DNA from: Micromonospora sp. WMMD961 | GTDB taxonomy: Bacteria; Actinomycetota; Actinomycetes; Mycobacteriales; Micromonosporaceae | DNA length: 64,000 nucleotides | Direction: 5' to 3' | Assembly (NCBI RefSeq): GCF_029626145.1 | Contig: NZ_JARUBJ010000002.1 | Span: forward strand, 6,024,501-6,088,500 | Part shown: in pieces, positions 8,141 to 16,783 of the stretch | Numbering within the stretch: the first letter of the stretch is position 1 | Layout: every line of letters begins with the position of its first letter | Position numbers and translations under genes: made by a program | Notes under the pieces: generated by a model | Databases searched by the model: none | Seen by the model: only the letters and a program-made list of their open reading frames with translations | What the model was told of the DNA's origin: nothing

Positions 8141-8542
8141 ATGAGCCCCGGTATCGACGCCCTGCTCGAACAGGCCCGAGCCGGGCTGCACCGACTGACT
8201 CCGCAACAGACCGTCGAGGCGGTCCGCGGCGGTGCGCTGCTGGTCGACACCCGCACCGAGCTGCAACGCCGTGAACAGGGCGACCTGCCGGGCGCTGTCG
8301 TCATCGACCGGACCGTACTGGAATGGCGACTCGATCCGGCCAGCGCCTGGCGGATCCCGGAGGCCACCGGTTACGACCGGGAGATCGTGCTGGTGTGCCG
8401 GCAGGGCTACAGCTCCAGCCTGGCCGCCGCCAGTCTGCAGACCCTCGGGCTGCGCCGGGCAACCGACATGATCGGCGGTGTTGACGCCTGGCTGGCCGCC
8501 GGCCTGCCGACGACCGACCGCCCCGCCGACATCCGCCCCTGA
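8141..8542 (+). CDS. Rhodanese-like sulfurtransferase
   Basis: A single-domain rhodanese of 133 residues. The active-site loop VLVCRQGYSSS (Cys about residue 86) and the downstream GGVDAWLAAGLP are diagnostic. Such proteins transfer sulfane sulfur, for example from thiosulfate to cyanide or thiols; the physiological partner is unknown. The ATG at 8141 is preferred; GTG codons at 8123 and 8126 are alternatives. Confidence 0.88.
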   Translation: MSPGIDALLEQARAGLHRLTPQQTVEAVRGGALLVDTRTELQRREQGDLPGAVVIDRTVLEWRLDPASAWRIPEATGYDREIVLVCRQGYSSSLAAASLQTLGLRRATDMIGGVDAWLAAGLPTTDRPADIRP

Positions 8543-8616
8543 TTGCCCCACCCGCCCACCCGGCTGAACCTCACCACTCACCTAGTCACGCCCATCCGCT
8601 CAGGCGGCCGGTTCAA

Positions 8617-8689
8617 GATCGTGCTCGATCCAGGGAAGAGGCCCCTCCCGTCGCCCATGAGGCCACTACAACAAGGATCGAGCACGATC
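8617..8689. repeat. Intergenic palindrome (CAAGATC type) between convergent genes
   Basis: Perfect 15-bp arms gatcgtgctcgatcc (8617-8631) and its complement (8675-8689) enclose 43 nt. It carries the same (C)CAAGATC outer end as the palindromes at 4391 and 58291. It lies between the rhodanese and cobQ stops and may terminate transcription in both directions. Confidence 0.75.
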
Positions 8690-8712
8690 ACTCGTCGCTG
8701 CCCGCACCCCAC

Positions 8713-8867
8713 GCTCCGCATGGAATGGACGGCCGTCAGGCCGGTGGCGCTCCGCATGAAATGGACGGCCGTCAGGAGTGACCGGCCGGGTGGGATAGGG
8801 CGACGGGCCGCCAGGACGGTGGCCCGCCGGGCGGGATAGGGCGACGGGCCGTCAGGACGGTGGCGGG
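8713..8867. repeat. Degenerate tandem repeats derived from the cobQ 3' end
   Basis: Two 28-bp copies (8713-8740, 8749-8776; one mismatch) and two about 40-bp copies (from 8788 and 8828) share a core GACGG(G)CCGYCAGG. The last copy contains the cobQ stop codon (8852-8854). The block therefore looks like serial duplication of the end of cobQ into the spacer. Confidence 0.8.
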
Positions 8868-10393
8868 CCTGGTGGGATGAACGGGAGGCCGGCGGGTGGG
8901 CCGGCTTCGATGAGTTGCCAGAGCCCGTCGGTGTCCAGGTGTTCCTCGACCAGGTCGCCGAGCAGGTCGAGCGAGCGTTCCCGGGCGACGGCGAAGCTGG
9001 TGGCCGGTGCCACCCGGAACCCGGTACGGCCGGCGAGGCGAGCCGCCTCGGTGAGGAACCATCGGCGGAACTCGTCGGACTCGAACGCCCCGTGCCAGTG
9101 CGTGCCGTGCACCACCCCGAGCACGGCTCCTTCGCCGACACCGTCGTCGCCGGTCAGCAGTGGAGTCAGGGTGGGTTCGGTCTGCGAGACGTACCCGTGG
9201 TGAATCTCGTAGCCACGCACCGGGAGGCCGCCCTGCGCGGTGCCCGCCGACTGCCGGACGGTCTTGCGCGGATCGAAGGTGATCTCGATGGGCAGCAGGC
9301 CGAGCCCCGGCACACTGCCCCGTCGGCTCTCCACCGGGTCGTGGATGGCCCGGCCGAGCATCTGGAAACCGCCGCAGAGGCCGAGCACCGGTTTGCCCGC
9401 CGCCACGTGAGCGGTCACCGCGTCGGCGAGGCCGGTCTCGCGCAACCAGGCGAGGTCGGTGACAGTGGACTTGGAGCCGGGCAGGACGACGAGGTCGGCG
9501 GCGGCCAGTTCGGCTGGTTCGATGGTGAGGCGTACGCGGACGCCCGGCTCGGCGGCCAGCGCCTCCACGTCGGTGGCGTTGCTGATCCGGGGCAGCCGCA
9601 CGACCGCCACGTCGAGCCATTCGGTGCCGTGCGGGGCGGCCGGGCGGCCCAGCACCCGGCCGTAGGCGAGGGAGTCCTCCGCGTCGAGCCACAGGTCCAG
9701 CGCCCAGGGCACCACCCCGTACGTGCGGCGGCCGGTGACGTGACGCAGCATGTCCAACCCGGGCTGGAGCAGCCCGAGGTCACCCCGGAACTTGTTGATC
9801 ACGAAGCCGGCGATCAGCGCCTGGTCGGCGGGGTCGAGCAGCGCCACGGTGCCGAACATCGAGGCGAATACGCCGCCCCGGTCGATGTCGCCGACCACGA
9901 TGGTGGGCAGGTTGGCGTGTCGGGCCAACCCCATGTTGACGTAGTCACCGGCCCGCAGGTTGATCTCGGCAGGGCTGCCGGCACCCTCGCAGATCACCAC
10001 GTCGTACGTGTCCCTCAGCTCGGCCAGCGCCGCGTACGCGGTCTCGGCGAGGCGGGGACGCAGGTGCCGGAACGTGCCGGCGGTGATGGTGTCGACGGCC
10101 TCGCCGAGGAGCACCACCTGACTGGCCAGGTCACTGCCCGGCTTGAGCAGCACCGGGTTGAACCGCAGGTCGGGTGCGAGCCCGCAGGCGGCGGCCTGCA
10201 TGGCCTGGGCGCGCCCGATCTCACCGCCGCGCCCGTCCGGCCCGACGACCACCGCCGAGTTGTTGGACATGTTCTGCGCCTTGTACGGGGCGACCTTCAC
10301 GCCCTGGCGGTGCAGCCAGCGGCAGATCCCGGCCGTGAGCACGCTCTTGCCGGCGTCGGAGGTCGTGCCCGCGACCAGCAGGCCGCCGTTCAC
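8852..10393 (-). CDS. cobQ: Cobyric acid synthase CobQ
   Basis: A 513-residue glutamine-dependent amidotransferase that amidates side chains b, d, e and g of adenosylcobyrinic acid a,c-diamide in cobalamin synthesis. The N-terminal BioD-like ATPase domain has GTTSDAGKS (residues 9-17) and [10 protein letters not shown]. The C-terminal class I glutaminase-like domain retains the nucleophile in [11 protein letters not shown] and a late [15 protein letters not shown] segment. The GTG start at 10393 overlaps the cbiB stop by 4 bp (GTGA), so translation is probably coupled. The 3' end is embedded in a tandem repeat. Confidence 0.95.
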   Translation of the reverse strand: MNGGLLVAGTTSDAGKSVLTAGICRWLHRQGVKVAPYKAQNMSNNSAVVVGPDGRGGEIGRAQAMQAAACGLAPDLRFNPVLLKPGSDLASQVVLLGEAVDTITAGTFRHLRPRLAETAYAALAELRDTYDVVICEGAGSPAEINLRAGDYVNMGLARHANLPTIVVGDIDRGGVFASMFGTVALLDPADQALIAGFVINKFRGDLGLLQPGLDMLRHVTGRRTYGVVPWALDLWLDAEDSLAYGRVLGRPAAPHGTEWLDVAVVRLPRISNATDVEALAAEPGVRVRLTIEPAELAAADLVVLPGSKSTVTDLAWLRETGLADAVTAHVAAGKPVLGLCGGFQMLGRAIHDPVESRRGSVPGLGLLPIEITFDPRKTVRQSAGTAQGGLPVRGYEIHHGYVSQTEPTLTPLLTGDDGVGEGAVLGVVHGTHWHGAFESDEFRRWFLTEAARLAGRTGFRVAPATSFAVARERSLDLLGDLVEEHLDTDGLWQLIEAGPPAGLPFIPPGPPPS

Positions 10394-11583
10394 CGGCTGC
10401 TCCCCCGCGCCGCCCGGCCAGCCCGCCGCTCGTGCTCGCCGACCGCAGCCAGCCCGCGCCCTCCGGCCACGACACCGAGCCCGCTGCGACGCACCACGGC
10501 GCCCAGCCCACGCGGGCCCACGGCGATGAGCCCACGCGGGCCCACGGCACCCAGCCCACGTCGACCCACGGCGCCCAGCCCACGCCGACCCACGGCGCCC
10601 AGCCCACGCCGGCCCAGCGCGCCGGCCAGGCGGCCGAGGGTCACCGGGTACGCGGCGGCCAGCCCGACCGCTGCCAGCCCGACCGCGCCGGAGATCCGGG
10701 CGGCGCGCTTCAGGTGTCGCGCCTCCGGGCGGGGGCCGTCGCCGAGGAAGGGCCGCACTTCGGAGCGCCCGAAGTAGACGTTGCGGCCACCGAGACGGAC
10801 GCCGAGCGCCCCGGCCATCGCCGCCTCGCACTGACCGGCGTTGGGGCTCGGGTGGTCGTTGCGGTCACGCCGCCACACCCGCCACGCCTGCTGCCGATCC
10901 CCGTGTGCGACAGGCGCGACGGCGATGGTGAGCAGCCCGGTCAGCCGGGACGGCACCAGGTTGAGCACGTCGTCCAGCCGCGCGGCCGGGGTGCCGAACC
11001 GCGCGTACCGCGCCGACCGGTGCCCGACCATCGCGTCGAGGGTGTTCGCCGCGCGGTAGCCCAGCAGCCCGGGCAGGCCGGCGACCGCACCCCAGACCAA
11101 CGGGGCCACGACCGCGTCGGAGGTGTTCTCGGCGACCGACTCGACCGTGGCGCGGGCCAGCTCCGACTCGTCCAGCGTCGACGGGTCACGCCCGCAGAGG
11201 TGACCGAGGCGTCGACGGGCAGCGGGCAGGTCACCGGCGCGCAGCGTCCGACCCATGACGGTGGCTTCCTGCCGCAGCGTGCGCCCACCCAACACGCTCC
11301 ACGTGCCGGCGGCCACGAGCACCGCGCGGGCCACCGGCCGGTTCCGGGTAGCCGCCGCGGCGGCCACCCCGAGCAGCACCGGAGCACCCACGGCCAGTGC
11401 GGTGAACGCCGTACCCGCCGACCGGTCCGGCCGGTAGAGGCGGCGTTCCAATGCCCCGGCGGCCTGACCGAAGCCGGCCACCGGATGCCACCGGCGCGGG
11501 TCACCGAGCAGCCTGTCCAGCGCGTACCCGGCCAGCAACCCCACCGCGTTCGCCACCGGCGCTGTTCGTCGCACCCGCACCAC
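10390..11583 (-). CDS. cbiB: Adenosylcobinamide-phosphate synthase CbiB with C-terminal repeat tail
   Basis: A membrane protein of 397 residues that attaches the aminopropanol linker to adenosylcobyric acid. Family marks: [21 protein letters not shown] at the start, [30 protein letters not shown] and [20 protein letters not shown]. About 320 residues match the usual length. The remaining 75 or so are an extension built from an octapeptide repeat, GRRGLGAV and variants, unlike normal CbiB. The start is GTG at 11583. It is first in the cbiB-cobQ pair. I find no cobalamin riboswitch motif in the 245 nt upstream. Confidence 0.93.
   Translation of the reverse strand: MVRVRRTAPVANAVGLLAGYALDRLLGDPRRWHPVAGFGQAAGALERRLYRPDRSAGTAFTALAVGAPVLLGVAAAAATRNRPVARAVLVAAGTWSVLGGRTLRQEATVMGRTLRAGDLPAARRRLGHLCGRDPSTLDESELARATVESVAENTSDAVVAPLVWGAVAGLPGLLGYRAANTLDAMVGHRSARYARFGTPAARLDDVLNLVPSRLTGLLTIAVAPVAHGDRQQAWRVWRRDRNDHPSPNAGQCEAAMAGALGVRLGGRNVYFGRSEVRPFLGDGPRPEARHLKRAARISGAVGLAAVGLAAAYPVTLGRLAGALGRRGLGAVGRRGLGAVGRRGLGAVGPRGLIAVGPRGLGAVVRRSGLGVVAGGRGLAAVGEHERRAGRAARGSSR
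10499..10618. repeat. In-frame tandem repeat, 24 bp x 5, in cbiB
   Basis: Five 24-bp units (10499-10522, 10523-10546, 10547-10570, 10571-10594, 10595-10618) encode the repeated [16 protein letters not shown] at the C-terminus of CbiB. A more diverged unit follows toward the stop. Units differ at only a few bases, implying recent expansion. Confidence 0.93.
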
Positions 11584-11828
11584 CTCCGGCCGGCCAGCCT
11601 AGACGAGCACCCGGTGAACCAGCCCGGCCCACGGTGCCTCACCACCCACGTGCGGCTCGCGCATCGCCCGGACGGACCAGCCCTGGGCAGGCTGCCGCCA
11701 CGCGGGGTGGCGACGCCGCTCGCGCCGCCACCCCGCCCCCGTCGTGCCGTCCGGCCTCCACCACGCCGCAGACCGCCGACCGCTGACCGCCCGGCTGTGG
11801 CCCGACCCGCGGTGGCCGGACCGACCGG

Positions 11829-12578
11829 TCAGGCCGGCTGCGGCAGCCGGCCTCGGCCGCGCCGCCCCCGACCGGTCGGCGCGGGCTCCGGCTGACGGTC
11901 GTCGGGTGCCGAGGCCAACTCGTCGTCCGAGTCGTCGTCGGTGTGATCGTCGTCCTCCCCGGGTGGAGGGGCGAACTCGTCGTCGAGGTCCGGCAGGACG
12001 CTGGCCGGGCCGATCTGGCTTCCGGTCGCGGCGCCATCGGCGTCGAGGAACGGGCTGGTACGCACCGCGACGTAGTCGGGTAACTCGAACTCGTCGTCCA
12101 GCGCGCGGTCGTCGGACAGCACGGGCGCCTGCTCGGCCGGCACCGGCTCGGTCGGTTCGCCGTGCACACGGCCCTCGGCCTCCGCGTCCTCCACGGTGCT
12201 GGTCGCGACGCTGGGCCGGTTGCGCAGGAACCGGGCTCGGCCCCGGGACAGGTCGTGACCGACGGCGACCGCCTCCAACTCGTAGAGGGTGCGGTGGTTG
12301 CCGGCGTCGTCGGTCCAGTCTCGGGTGTAGAGCCGGCCGCAGACCACCACCGGGTCACCGACCATGACCGAGGCAGCCACCCCTTCGGCGAGCTTGCGCC
12401 AGCAGTTGACGCGGACGCGCAGCGAATTGCCGTCGACCCACCGGCCGGTGTCGCGGTCGAGCCGTCGGGCGGTCGAGGCGACCTTGAAGTTGGCCACCAG
12501 GGTGTTGCTCTGGGTGGTGCGCCGCCACTCGGGTGCGGTCAGAACATTACCGACAATAGTGACATAAGTGTCGAACAT
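11829..12578 (-). CDS. ssb: Single-stranded DNA-binding protein, long-tailed paralogue
   Basis: The N-terminal 110 residues form an OB fold of the bacterial SSB family (MFDTYVTIVGNVLTAPEWRR, VANFKVAST, VRVNCWRKLAEGVA, GDPVVVCGRLYTRDW). The remaining 140 residues are acidic and proline-rich with a terminal Gly/Arg patch, and the usual DDIPF-type tip for partner binding is absent. It therefore looks like a second SSB paralogue rather than the replicative one. GGAGGGA just before the ATG at 12578 decides the start. Two DnaA-box-like sites lie about 100 bp upstream. Confidence 0.9.
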   Translation of the reverse strand: MFDTYVTIVGNVLTAPEWRRTTQSNTLVANFKVASTARRLDRDTGRWVDGNSLRVRVNCWRKLAEGVAASVMVGDPVVVCGRLYTRDWTDDAGNHRTLYELEAVAVGHDLSRGRARFLRNRPSVATSTVEDAEAEGRVHGEPTEPVPAEQAPVLSDDRALDDEFELPDYVAVRTSPFLDADGAATGSQIGPASVLPDLDDEFAPPPGEDDDHTDDDSDDELASAPDDRQPEPAPTGRGRRGRGRLPQPA

Positions 12579-12674
12579 CGTCCCTCCAGGGAAGATCGGG
12601 GCCTGCCAGCGCGAGTCGACTCGACACCGAGCCTCTGCGCTGCGGGCGACCGCCACCAGCGCCCATCCGCGACC

Positions 12675-12702
12675 TGTGGACGACGAACCCACCTGTGGAC
12701 AA
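12675..12702. promoter_or_regulatory. Two DnaA-box-like sites upstream of ssb
   Basis: TGTGGACAA at 12694-12702 is the exact complement of the actinobacterial DnaA box TTGTCCACA. TGTGGACGA at 12675-12683 differs by one base. Their start points are 19 bp apart, in the shared spacer between ssb and the HPF-like gene. The rest of 12579-12836 holds nothing else I can name. Confidence 0.5.
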
Positions 12703-12839
12703 AGCCCTGATCATGCCCCGATGTGGTACGCCCGACCCGCCCGGATGACCGTCGGCGGTTTCCGGGGCTGCCCGAACTGGGTATGGATTTGATCAACGCA
12801 CCACCGACAGCTGCACGTCGACGAGAGGTCAGCGCCATG

Positions 12840-12887
12840 ATGATCACCAACATCGGCTCCGCGAACGCTTCCGAGGCGCGGCGATGA
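12840..12887 (+). CDS. 15-residue upstream peptide coupled to the HPF-like gene
   Basis: A tiny frame (ATG at 12840, or 12837) encodes MITNIGSANASEARR and stops with TGA overlapping the next ATG (ATGA, 12884-12887). GAGAGG lies a suitable distance upstream, whereas the following gene has little ribosome-binding sequence of its own. It probably works as a translational coupler; no product function is implied. Confidence 0.45.
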   Translation: MITNIGSANASEARR

Positions 12888-13330
12888 GCGCCGTGGCCAA
12901 CCCCGCCACCGTGGCCGAGTGCCTGCGGGTTGGTGCCGGGTTCTCGCAGGGTGACCGCAACTGGATCGCCGAGCAGTTCGCCACCCTCGACGCCCGGCTG
13001 GCCAGCTTCCACGCGGACGCCACCGAGCTTGAGGTGTCGGTGAAGGACCGGGAGGCCCGTGGCCAGAAGGTCACCCTGGAGTGCTGGATCGCCGGCCGAC
13101 AGAAGATCGTCACCACCTCCGCGGAAGAGGACCTGCACGCCGCGCTCAACGACGTCCGCGACGACCTGCGCCGCCGACTCAACGACGCGAAGACCCGCCA
13201 GGAGCCCCGGCACAACAAGCACCTGCGCGACCTCCCGCAACCGCAGGCCGAGCTGAACCCGGAAAACGACCAGGAGCAGATCCCGGCCGCCGACCCGAGC
13301 CGCGAAGCGCCGACGCCGACGCCGAACTGA
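12884..13330 (+). CDS. HPF/RaiA-like ribosome-associated protein
   Basis: A 148-residue protein with one domain resembling the ribosome hibernation factor fold: LDARLASFHADATELEVSVKD, VTLECWIAGRQKIVTTSAEEDLHAALNDVRDDLRRRL gives the beta-beta-alpha pattern of HPF/RaiA. A charged, proline-rich tail follows. It would bind the ribosome and dampen translation in stress or stationary phase, but the match is by pattern only. Its start overlaps a 15-residue upstream frame by 4 bp. Confidence 0.6.
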   Translation: MSAVANPATVAECLRVGAGFSQGDRNWIAEQFATLDARLASFHADATELEVSVKDREARGQKVTLECWIAGRQKIVTTSAEEDLHAALNDVRDDLRRRLNDAKTRQEPRHNKHLRDLPQPQAELNPENDQEQIPAADPSREAPTPTPN

Positions 13331-13350
13331 GCTGACTTTCACCCCTCCGA

Positions 13351-13425
13351 GTCGATCATGGAATTGTGGTGGGCACTCGATCCACAATCACCCCTTTTGC
13401 GGGCCACCACAACTCCATGATCGAC
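13351..13425. repeat. Intergenic palindrome (GATCATG type)
   Basis: Arms 13351-13374 and 13402-13425 are reverse complements over 24 nt with two mismatches. The outer end is GTCGATCATG, shared with the palindrome at 31965. It lies between two genes of the same direction. Confidence 0.8.
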
Positions 13426-13502
13426 CGGGGCGGGCGGGAGGGCTGCGGGGGCGCGGGGGCGTGGGCTACCGCTGGGTAGGTTGGCGGCGTAGCGTCGCGG
13501 TC

Positions 13503-14498
13503 GTGGAACCGGACGTGTTGGGGCCGCCGTACGAGCGGCAGACGATCGACCTGGGCACCGACGACGAGGGCCCGGTCGTCGCGACACTGGTCCGGCGGCG
13601 CGCCGAGCGCCCGACCGGGCGGGCCGTGCTCTACGTGCACGGCTTCGTCGACTACTTCTTCCAGACCCACCTGGCTGACTTCTTCGCCGAGCGCGGATGG
13701 GACTTCTACGCGCTCGACCTGCGCAAATACGGTCGCAGTCTGCTTCCCGGCCAGACCCCGAACTTCTGCCGCGACATCAGCGACTACTTCCCCGAGCTGG
13801 ACGCCGCCGCCGAGATCATCCGCAAGGACGACGGCCACGACACCCTGTTGGCGATGGGCCACTCCACCGGCGGCCTGATCCTCTCGCTCTGGGCGGACGC
13901 CCGCCGCGACTCCGGCACCGTCGACGGCCTGGTGCTCAACAGCCCCTTCTTCGACCTGAACGCTCCCTGGGCGGTCCGTCGACCCCTCGCGGCCGCCGTC
14001 GCCCGGCTGGGCCGCAGGGCGCCGCACCGCATCCTGCCGTTCGGGCTCGGCACTGTGTACGGCGAGAGCCTCCACTCCGACCACCGCGGCGAGTGGACCT
14101 ATGACCTGGCGTGGAAGCCCCTGGCCGGGTTCCCGGTGCGGGCGGGCTGGCTGAACGCGATCCGCACCGGTCAACGCCGGCTGCGCGCCGGCCTGGACAT
14201 CCAGGCGCCGGTGCTGCTGGCCTGCTCGACCCGCTCCTTCCGGGGCACCCGCTGGAACGACAACGCGACCCTGGCCGACGCCGTGCTGGACGTCGAACAC
14301 ATGGTCAGGTACGCGCCCCGCCTCGGCCGCCACGTCACCCTCGCCCGCTTCGACGGCGGGCTGCACGACCTCACCCTCTCCGGCCCCGCGGTACGGAAGA
14401 AGGTCTTCGACGAGGTGGGCCGCTGGGCCGAGGCGTTCCTCGCCGCCGGCCCCACCGCCCCCGCCGACCAGAGGCGTGTGCCCAACCAGCGCGGCTGA
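13503..14498 (+). CDS. Alpha/beta hydrolase (serine aminopeptidase S33-like)
   Basis: A 331-residue alpha/beta-hydrolase. AVLYVHGFVDYFF gives the oxyanion HG motif, AMGHSTGG (Ser about residue 121) the nucleophile elbow, and FDGGLHDLTLS near the C-terminus the catalytic His. It resembles monoacylglycerol lipase/S33 lysophospholipase-like proteins, so a lipid ester is a likely substrate, though this cannot be fixed. The start is uncertain: GTG at 13503 (VEPDVLGPPYERQ) is preferred, GTG at 13461 is possible. Confidence 0.82.
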   Translation: MEPDVLGPPYERQTIDLGTDDEGPVVATLVRRRAERPTGRAVLYVHGFVDYFFQTHLADFFAERGWDFYALDLRKYGRSLLPGQTPNFCRDISDYFPELDAAAEIIRKDDGHDTLLAMGHSTGGLILSLWADARRDSGTVDGLVLNSPFFDLNAPWAVRRPLAAAVARLGRRAPHRILPFGLGTVYGESLHSDHRGEWTYDLAWKPLAGFPVRAGWLNAIRTGQRRLRAGLDIQAPVLLACSTRSFRGTRWNDNATLADAVLDVEHMVRYAPRLGRHVTLARFDGGLHDLTLSGPAVRKKVFDEVGRWAEAFLAAGPTAPADQRRVPNQRG

Positions 14499-14527
14499 GC
14501 AGAGTGGGCGGCGGTCCGGGACGTCGC

Positions 14528-15223
14528 TCAGACGTCGCCGGGCGTCACCGGGAGGACCGCGCGGATCCGGTCGAAGGTCGCCACCGGGTGACCGTCGACG
14601 CCGGGTAGCACCAGCCCGAGGCAGTACAACGAGACCTCCCCCGTCGCGTCGGGCTGCACGATGAAGACCGGCGCGCCGACGTACCCAGGTGGCAGTTCGG
14701 TGGTGATCCGCACGGCGTCCCCGGCGCGGACCACGCGCTCGATCGCGACCTCGAGCGGCCGGGAGCCGTCTTCGCGTACCCCCAGGGCCAGCACGAAAGC
14801 GGAACCGGCGTCGGCGCCGAGGCGGGCGACCACCTCGGGCCCGGCGGCGATCCCCGCCGGCACCGGCTGGACGCGCCAGCGCCAGCCGCTGTCGCCGGCG
14901 TAGCGGTGCAGGCCGCCGGTCGGCAACACCGCGACCCCGTCACCCGGGAAACGGGCCCAGCCGGGCACGATCTCGGCCTCGGACACGACCGCCGGGGCGA
15001 CCCCGGCCGGCTCGGTGACGCTCGCCCGCAACCCCAGCTCACCACCCGACGCGCCCACCAGGTCGGCCGCCGTCAGCAGCGACTCCCCCACCGGGTCGTC
15101 ACCGTCCTGGAAGAAGAAGGCGGTGCCGAAGGCGTCGCCCGACCGGTACGGCAGGATGGCGCGACCGACGACCTGGCACAGCTCGTAGGCGACGTCGCTC
15201 TCGGAGTCGGAATCCAGCAACAC
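14528..15223 (-). CDS. Conserved hypothetical, trypsin-like-fold candidate
   Basis: About 231 residues, not confidently recognised. Segments such as GTAFFFQDGDDPVGESLLTAADLV and ELPPGYVGAPVFIVQ are reminiscent of degenerate chymotrypsin-fold proteins (the position of GxSGxP reads GYVGAP), but no catalytic triad can be assigned. There is no signal peptide. The start is placed at GTG 15223; the frame stays open upstream, but that part overlaps the tRNA promoter region and reads as non-coding. It is convergent with the hydrolase gene. Confidence 0.55.
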   Translation of the reverse strand: MLLDSDSESDVAYELCQVVGRAILPYRSGDAFGTAFFFQDGDDPVGESLLTAADLVGASGGELGLRASVTEPAGVAPAVVSEAEIVPGWARFPGDGVAVLPTGGLHRYAGDSGWRWRVQPVPAGIAAGPEVVARLGADAGSAFVLALGVREDGSRPLEVAIERVVRAGDAVRITTELPPGYVGAPVFIVQPDATGEVSLYCLGLVLPGVDGHPVATFDRIRAVLPVTPGDV

Positions 15224-15383
15224 CAGGCAACGGTACGGTCCACGGTCACACCGGTTCCGGGTAACCCGGATGCCCGCCGCAGGGCCGACGTGAGACCCTG
15301 CTCGGCAACGTGGACGCGGGCACCCTTTACGCCGCCGGGCACCAGGACGGCGGTACCCTCTGGGCGCGACACCCACGCCACAC

Positions 15384-15456
15384 GCGCCCGTAGCTCAGCG
15401 GATAGAGCAGGGGACTTCTAATCCCAAGGCCGCAGGTTCGAATCCTGCCGGGCGCA
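15384..15456 (+). tRNA. tRNA-Arg (anticodon TCT)
   Basis: A 73-nt cloverleaf: acceptor GCGCCCG (15384-15390) pairs with CGGGCGC (15449-15455), discriminator A at 15456, D-arm GCTC...GAGC, anticodon loop CTTCTAA giving anticodon TCT (reads AGA), and T-arm with GGTTCGAATCC. CCA is not encoded. Confidence 0.97.
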
Positions 15457-15519
15457 CCGCTCTCCTCCTGCTCGCTACCAGCGTCGTTGCGGCAAACCCT
15501 GCGCTGATAGCGTCGGGCC

Positions 15520-15906
15520 GTGTCGATGTTCCGCGCTCCTCAGGTGATCCTCTTCAGCGAGAACGTGTCCCGCACCGCCGAGTTCTACGCGGGCCTGGGC
15601 TTCACCGAGACCTTCCGGGTGCCCACCGAGGGCGAGCCCGTTCACGTCGATCTCGTGCTCGACGGCTACAAGATCGGCATCGCCTCGGTGACCTCCACCC
15701 GTGATGATCACGGGCTCGACCCGGTACCCCAGGGCCAGCGGGCCGCCGTGATCCTCTGGACCGAAGACACCCCCGCCGCGTACGCCGAACTCACGGCGAA
15801 GGGCGCCCCCGCCCTGGTCGCACCGCACCGGTGGCTCGATCGCCTGCTGATCGCCTGGGTGGCTGACCCGGACGGCAACCCGATCCAGATCGTCCAGCAG
15901 CTCTGA
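15520..15906 (+). CDS. VOC family protein (glyoxalase/bleomycin-resistance fold)
   Basis: A 128-residue vicinal-oxygen-chelate protein. The tandem beta-alpha-beta-beta-beta modules are clear (PQVILFSENVSRTAEFYAGLGF, VAPHRWLDRLLIAWVADPDGNPIQIVQ). The metal-binding Glu/His positions are only partly recognisable, so the reaction cannot be named. GTG 15520 and ATG 15526 are both usable starts. Confidence 0.85.
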   Translation: MSMFRAPQVILFSENVSRTAEFYAGLGFTETFRVPTEGEPVHVDLVLDGYKIGIASVTSTRDDHGLDPVPQGQRAAVILWTEDTPAAYAELTAKGAPALVAPHRWLDRLLIAWVADPDGNPIQIVQQL

Positions 15907-15953
15907 CGGCATCGTCTGCACGCATCGCTCGGCAGTTGCCGCGACACCGAAAG

Positions 15954-16274
15954 CTAGCCCGTTCTTCGGGCAAGCCCGCCCCGTTCTCGAATCACACGGG
16001 TCTGAGACGAGACTGGCAGGCCGCTCCGACCTGCGGGTAGCGAAGCCGGCGGTTTCTGCTCGACGATGATCCCTGCTCGTTGCACGTAGACCTCCCTTCG
16101 ATCCGTAGCTGCGCCCTTCGCGTCAAGCACGTAGCCCGTCAGCCACACCCAGCCGTGGTACGAGTCGACGTCGCCGATCGACACGAGCCGAATGCGGAGC
16201 GCCCGATCACGGCTGAACTGCACCGAACACGCCGACCCGATCAGCACGACATCGCCGGATTTGAGGGTGGTCAC
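15954..16274 (-). CDS. Hypothetical protein, third gene of the mini-GntR cassette
   Basis: A 106-residue protein of unknown function. The core KSGDVVLIGSACSVQF...LRIRLVSIGDVDSYHGWVWLTGY predicts a small beta-rich fold. The GTG start at 16274 overlaps the previous stop by 4 bp (GTGA), which places it in an operon with the two genes upstream. Gene sets like this next to a small GntR regulator recur in actinomycetes. Confidence 0.65.
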   Translation of the reverse strand: MTTLKSGDVVLIGSACSVQFSRDRALRIRLVSIGDVDSYHGWVWLTGYVLDAKGAATDRREVYVQRAGIIVEQKPPASLPAGRSGLPVSSQTRVIRERGGLARRTG

Positions 16275-16489
16275 GGGATCCACCCGAGGAAGCGGTGCCG
16301 GAGGGCGTCCGGCGGGGCCCAGCTCATGTCCTGCCGAGCGGACGCCAGACACGTGCCCATGTAGAGAGTCAGCGAGCGTGAAGCGTTGGCGTACTCGCCT
16401 ATCAGCTCATCGCGTCGTGGAGAACAGGGCCATGGCCGGTCGCACACCTCACACAGCCAGATCGGCAGGACCGGCCCGTGCCGCGTCAT
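16271..16489 (-). CDS. Hypothetical protein, second gene of the mini-GntR cassette
   Basis: 72 residues, function unknown. A Cys-Glu-Val-Cys and later cysteines (IWLCEVCDRPWPC) suggest metal or redox chemistry; the C-terminal half is helical. The ATG at 16489 overlaps the upstream stop by 4 bp (ATGA). Confidence 0.65.
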   Translation of the reverse strand: MTRHGPVLPIWLCEVCDRPWPCSPRRDELIGEYANASRSLTLYMGTCLASARQDMSWAPPDALRHRFLGWIP

Positions 16490-16668
16490 TGGTCTTCACC
16501 GGGCCAGTGCCCCCGGTTGATCGGGATGCGATGACGGGATCGACAGGGGAGCTGCGCGCCACAGCGGCACATGTAACGCCATTGCGACCAGCTCCACCGT
16601 GGACGATGACGCCGCGCGAGGGTCAGCGCCACTGACAGCAGGTACTCGTCATAGCGCACCCTTCGCAT
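16486..16668 (-). CDS. Hypothetical Cys-rich protein, first gene of the mini-GntR cassette
   Basis: 60 residues, basic, with MCRCGAQLPCRSRH forming a possible small zinc-binding knuckle. It begins the three-gene operon and reads away from the GntR gene; the palindromic operator candidate lies in its promoter region. Function unknown. Confidence 0.6.
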   Translation of the reverse strand: MRRVRYDEYLLSVALTLARRHRPRWSWSQWRYMCRCGAQLPCRSRHRIPINRGHWPGEDQ

Positions 16669-16724
16669 CCAGCCTCCTACGGTCCGTCACGCTTCTCGCG
16701 TTGACCGTAGCGCTGTACGTACCT

Positions 16725-16742
16725 GTACGTCTATAGACGTAC
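16725..16742. promoter_or_regulatory. Perfect palindromic operator candidate
   Basis: GTACGTCTATAGACGTAC is a perfect 18-bp palindrome at the centre of the divergent promoter region. Further half-sites with TGTACGT occur just to the left (16714-16720) and right (about 16761-16767). Its TATAGA core could serve as a -10 box. The adjacent GntR protein is the obvious candidate ligand. Confidence 0.6.
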
Positions 16743-16783
16743 CGACGACCTGGACGTTCATGTACGTGCCCTAGGTTGCGTCC

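Noticed and set aside
11584..11828. Cobalamin riboswitch upstream of cbiB-cobQ
   Set aside because: No B12-box (GCCACTG-like) or surrounding consensus seen on the relevant strand.
14528..15376. Serine protease with an N-terminal extension to 15376
   Set aside because: No catalytic triad visible, and the extra N-terminal part runs into the tRNA promoter region with non-coding composition.
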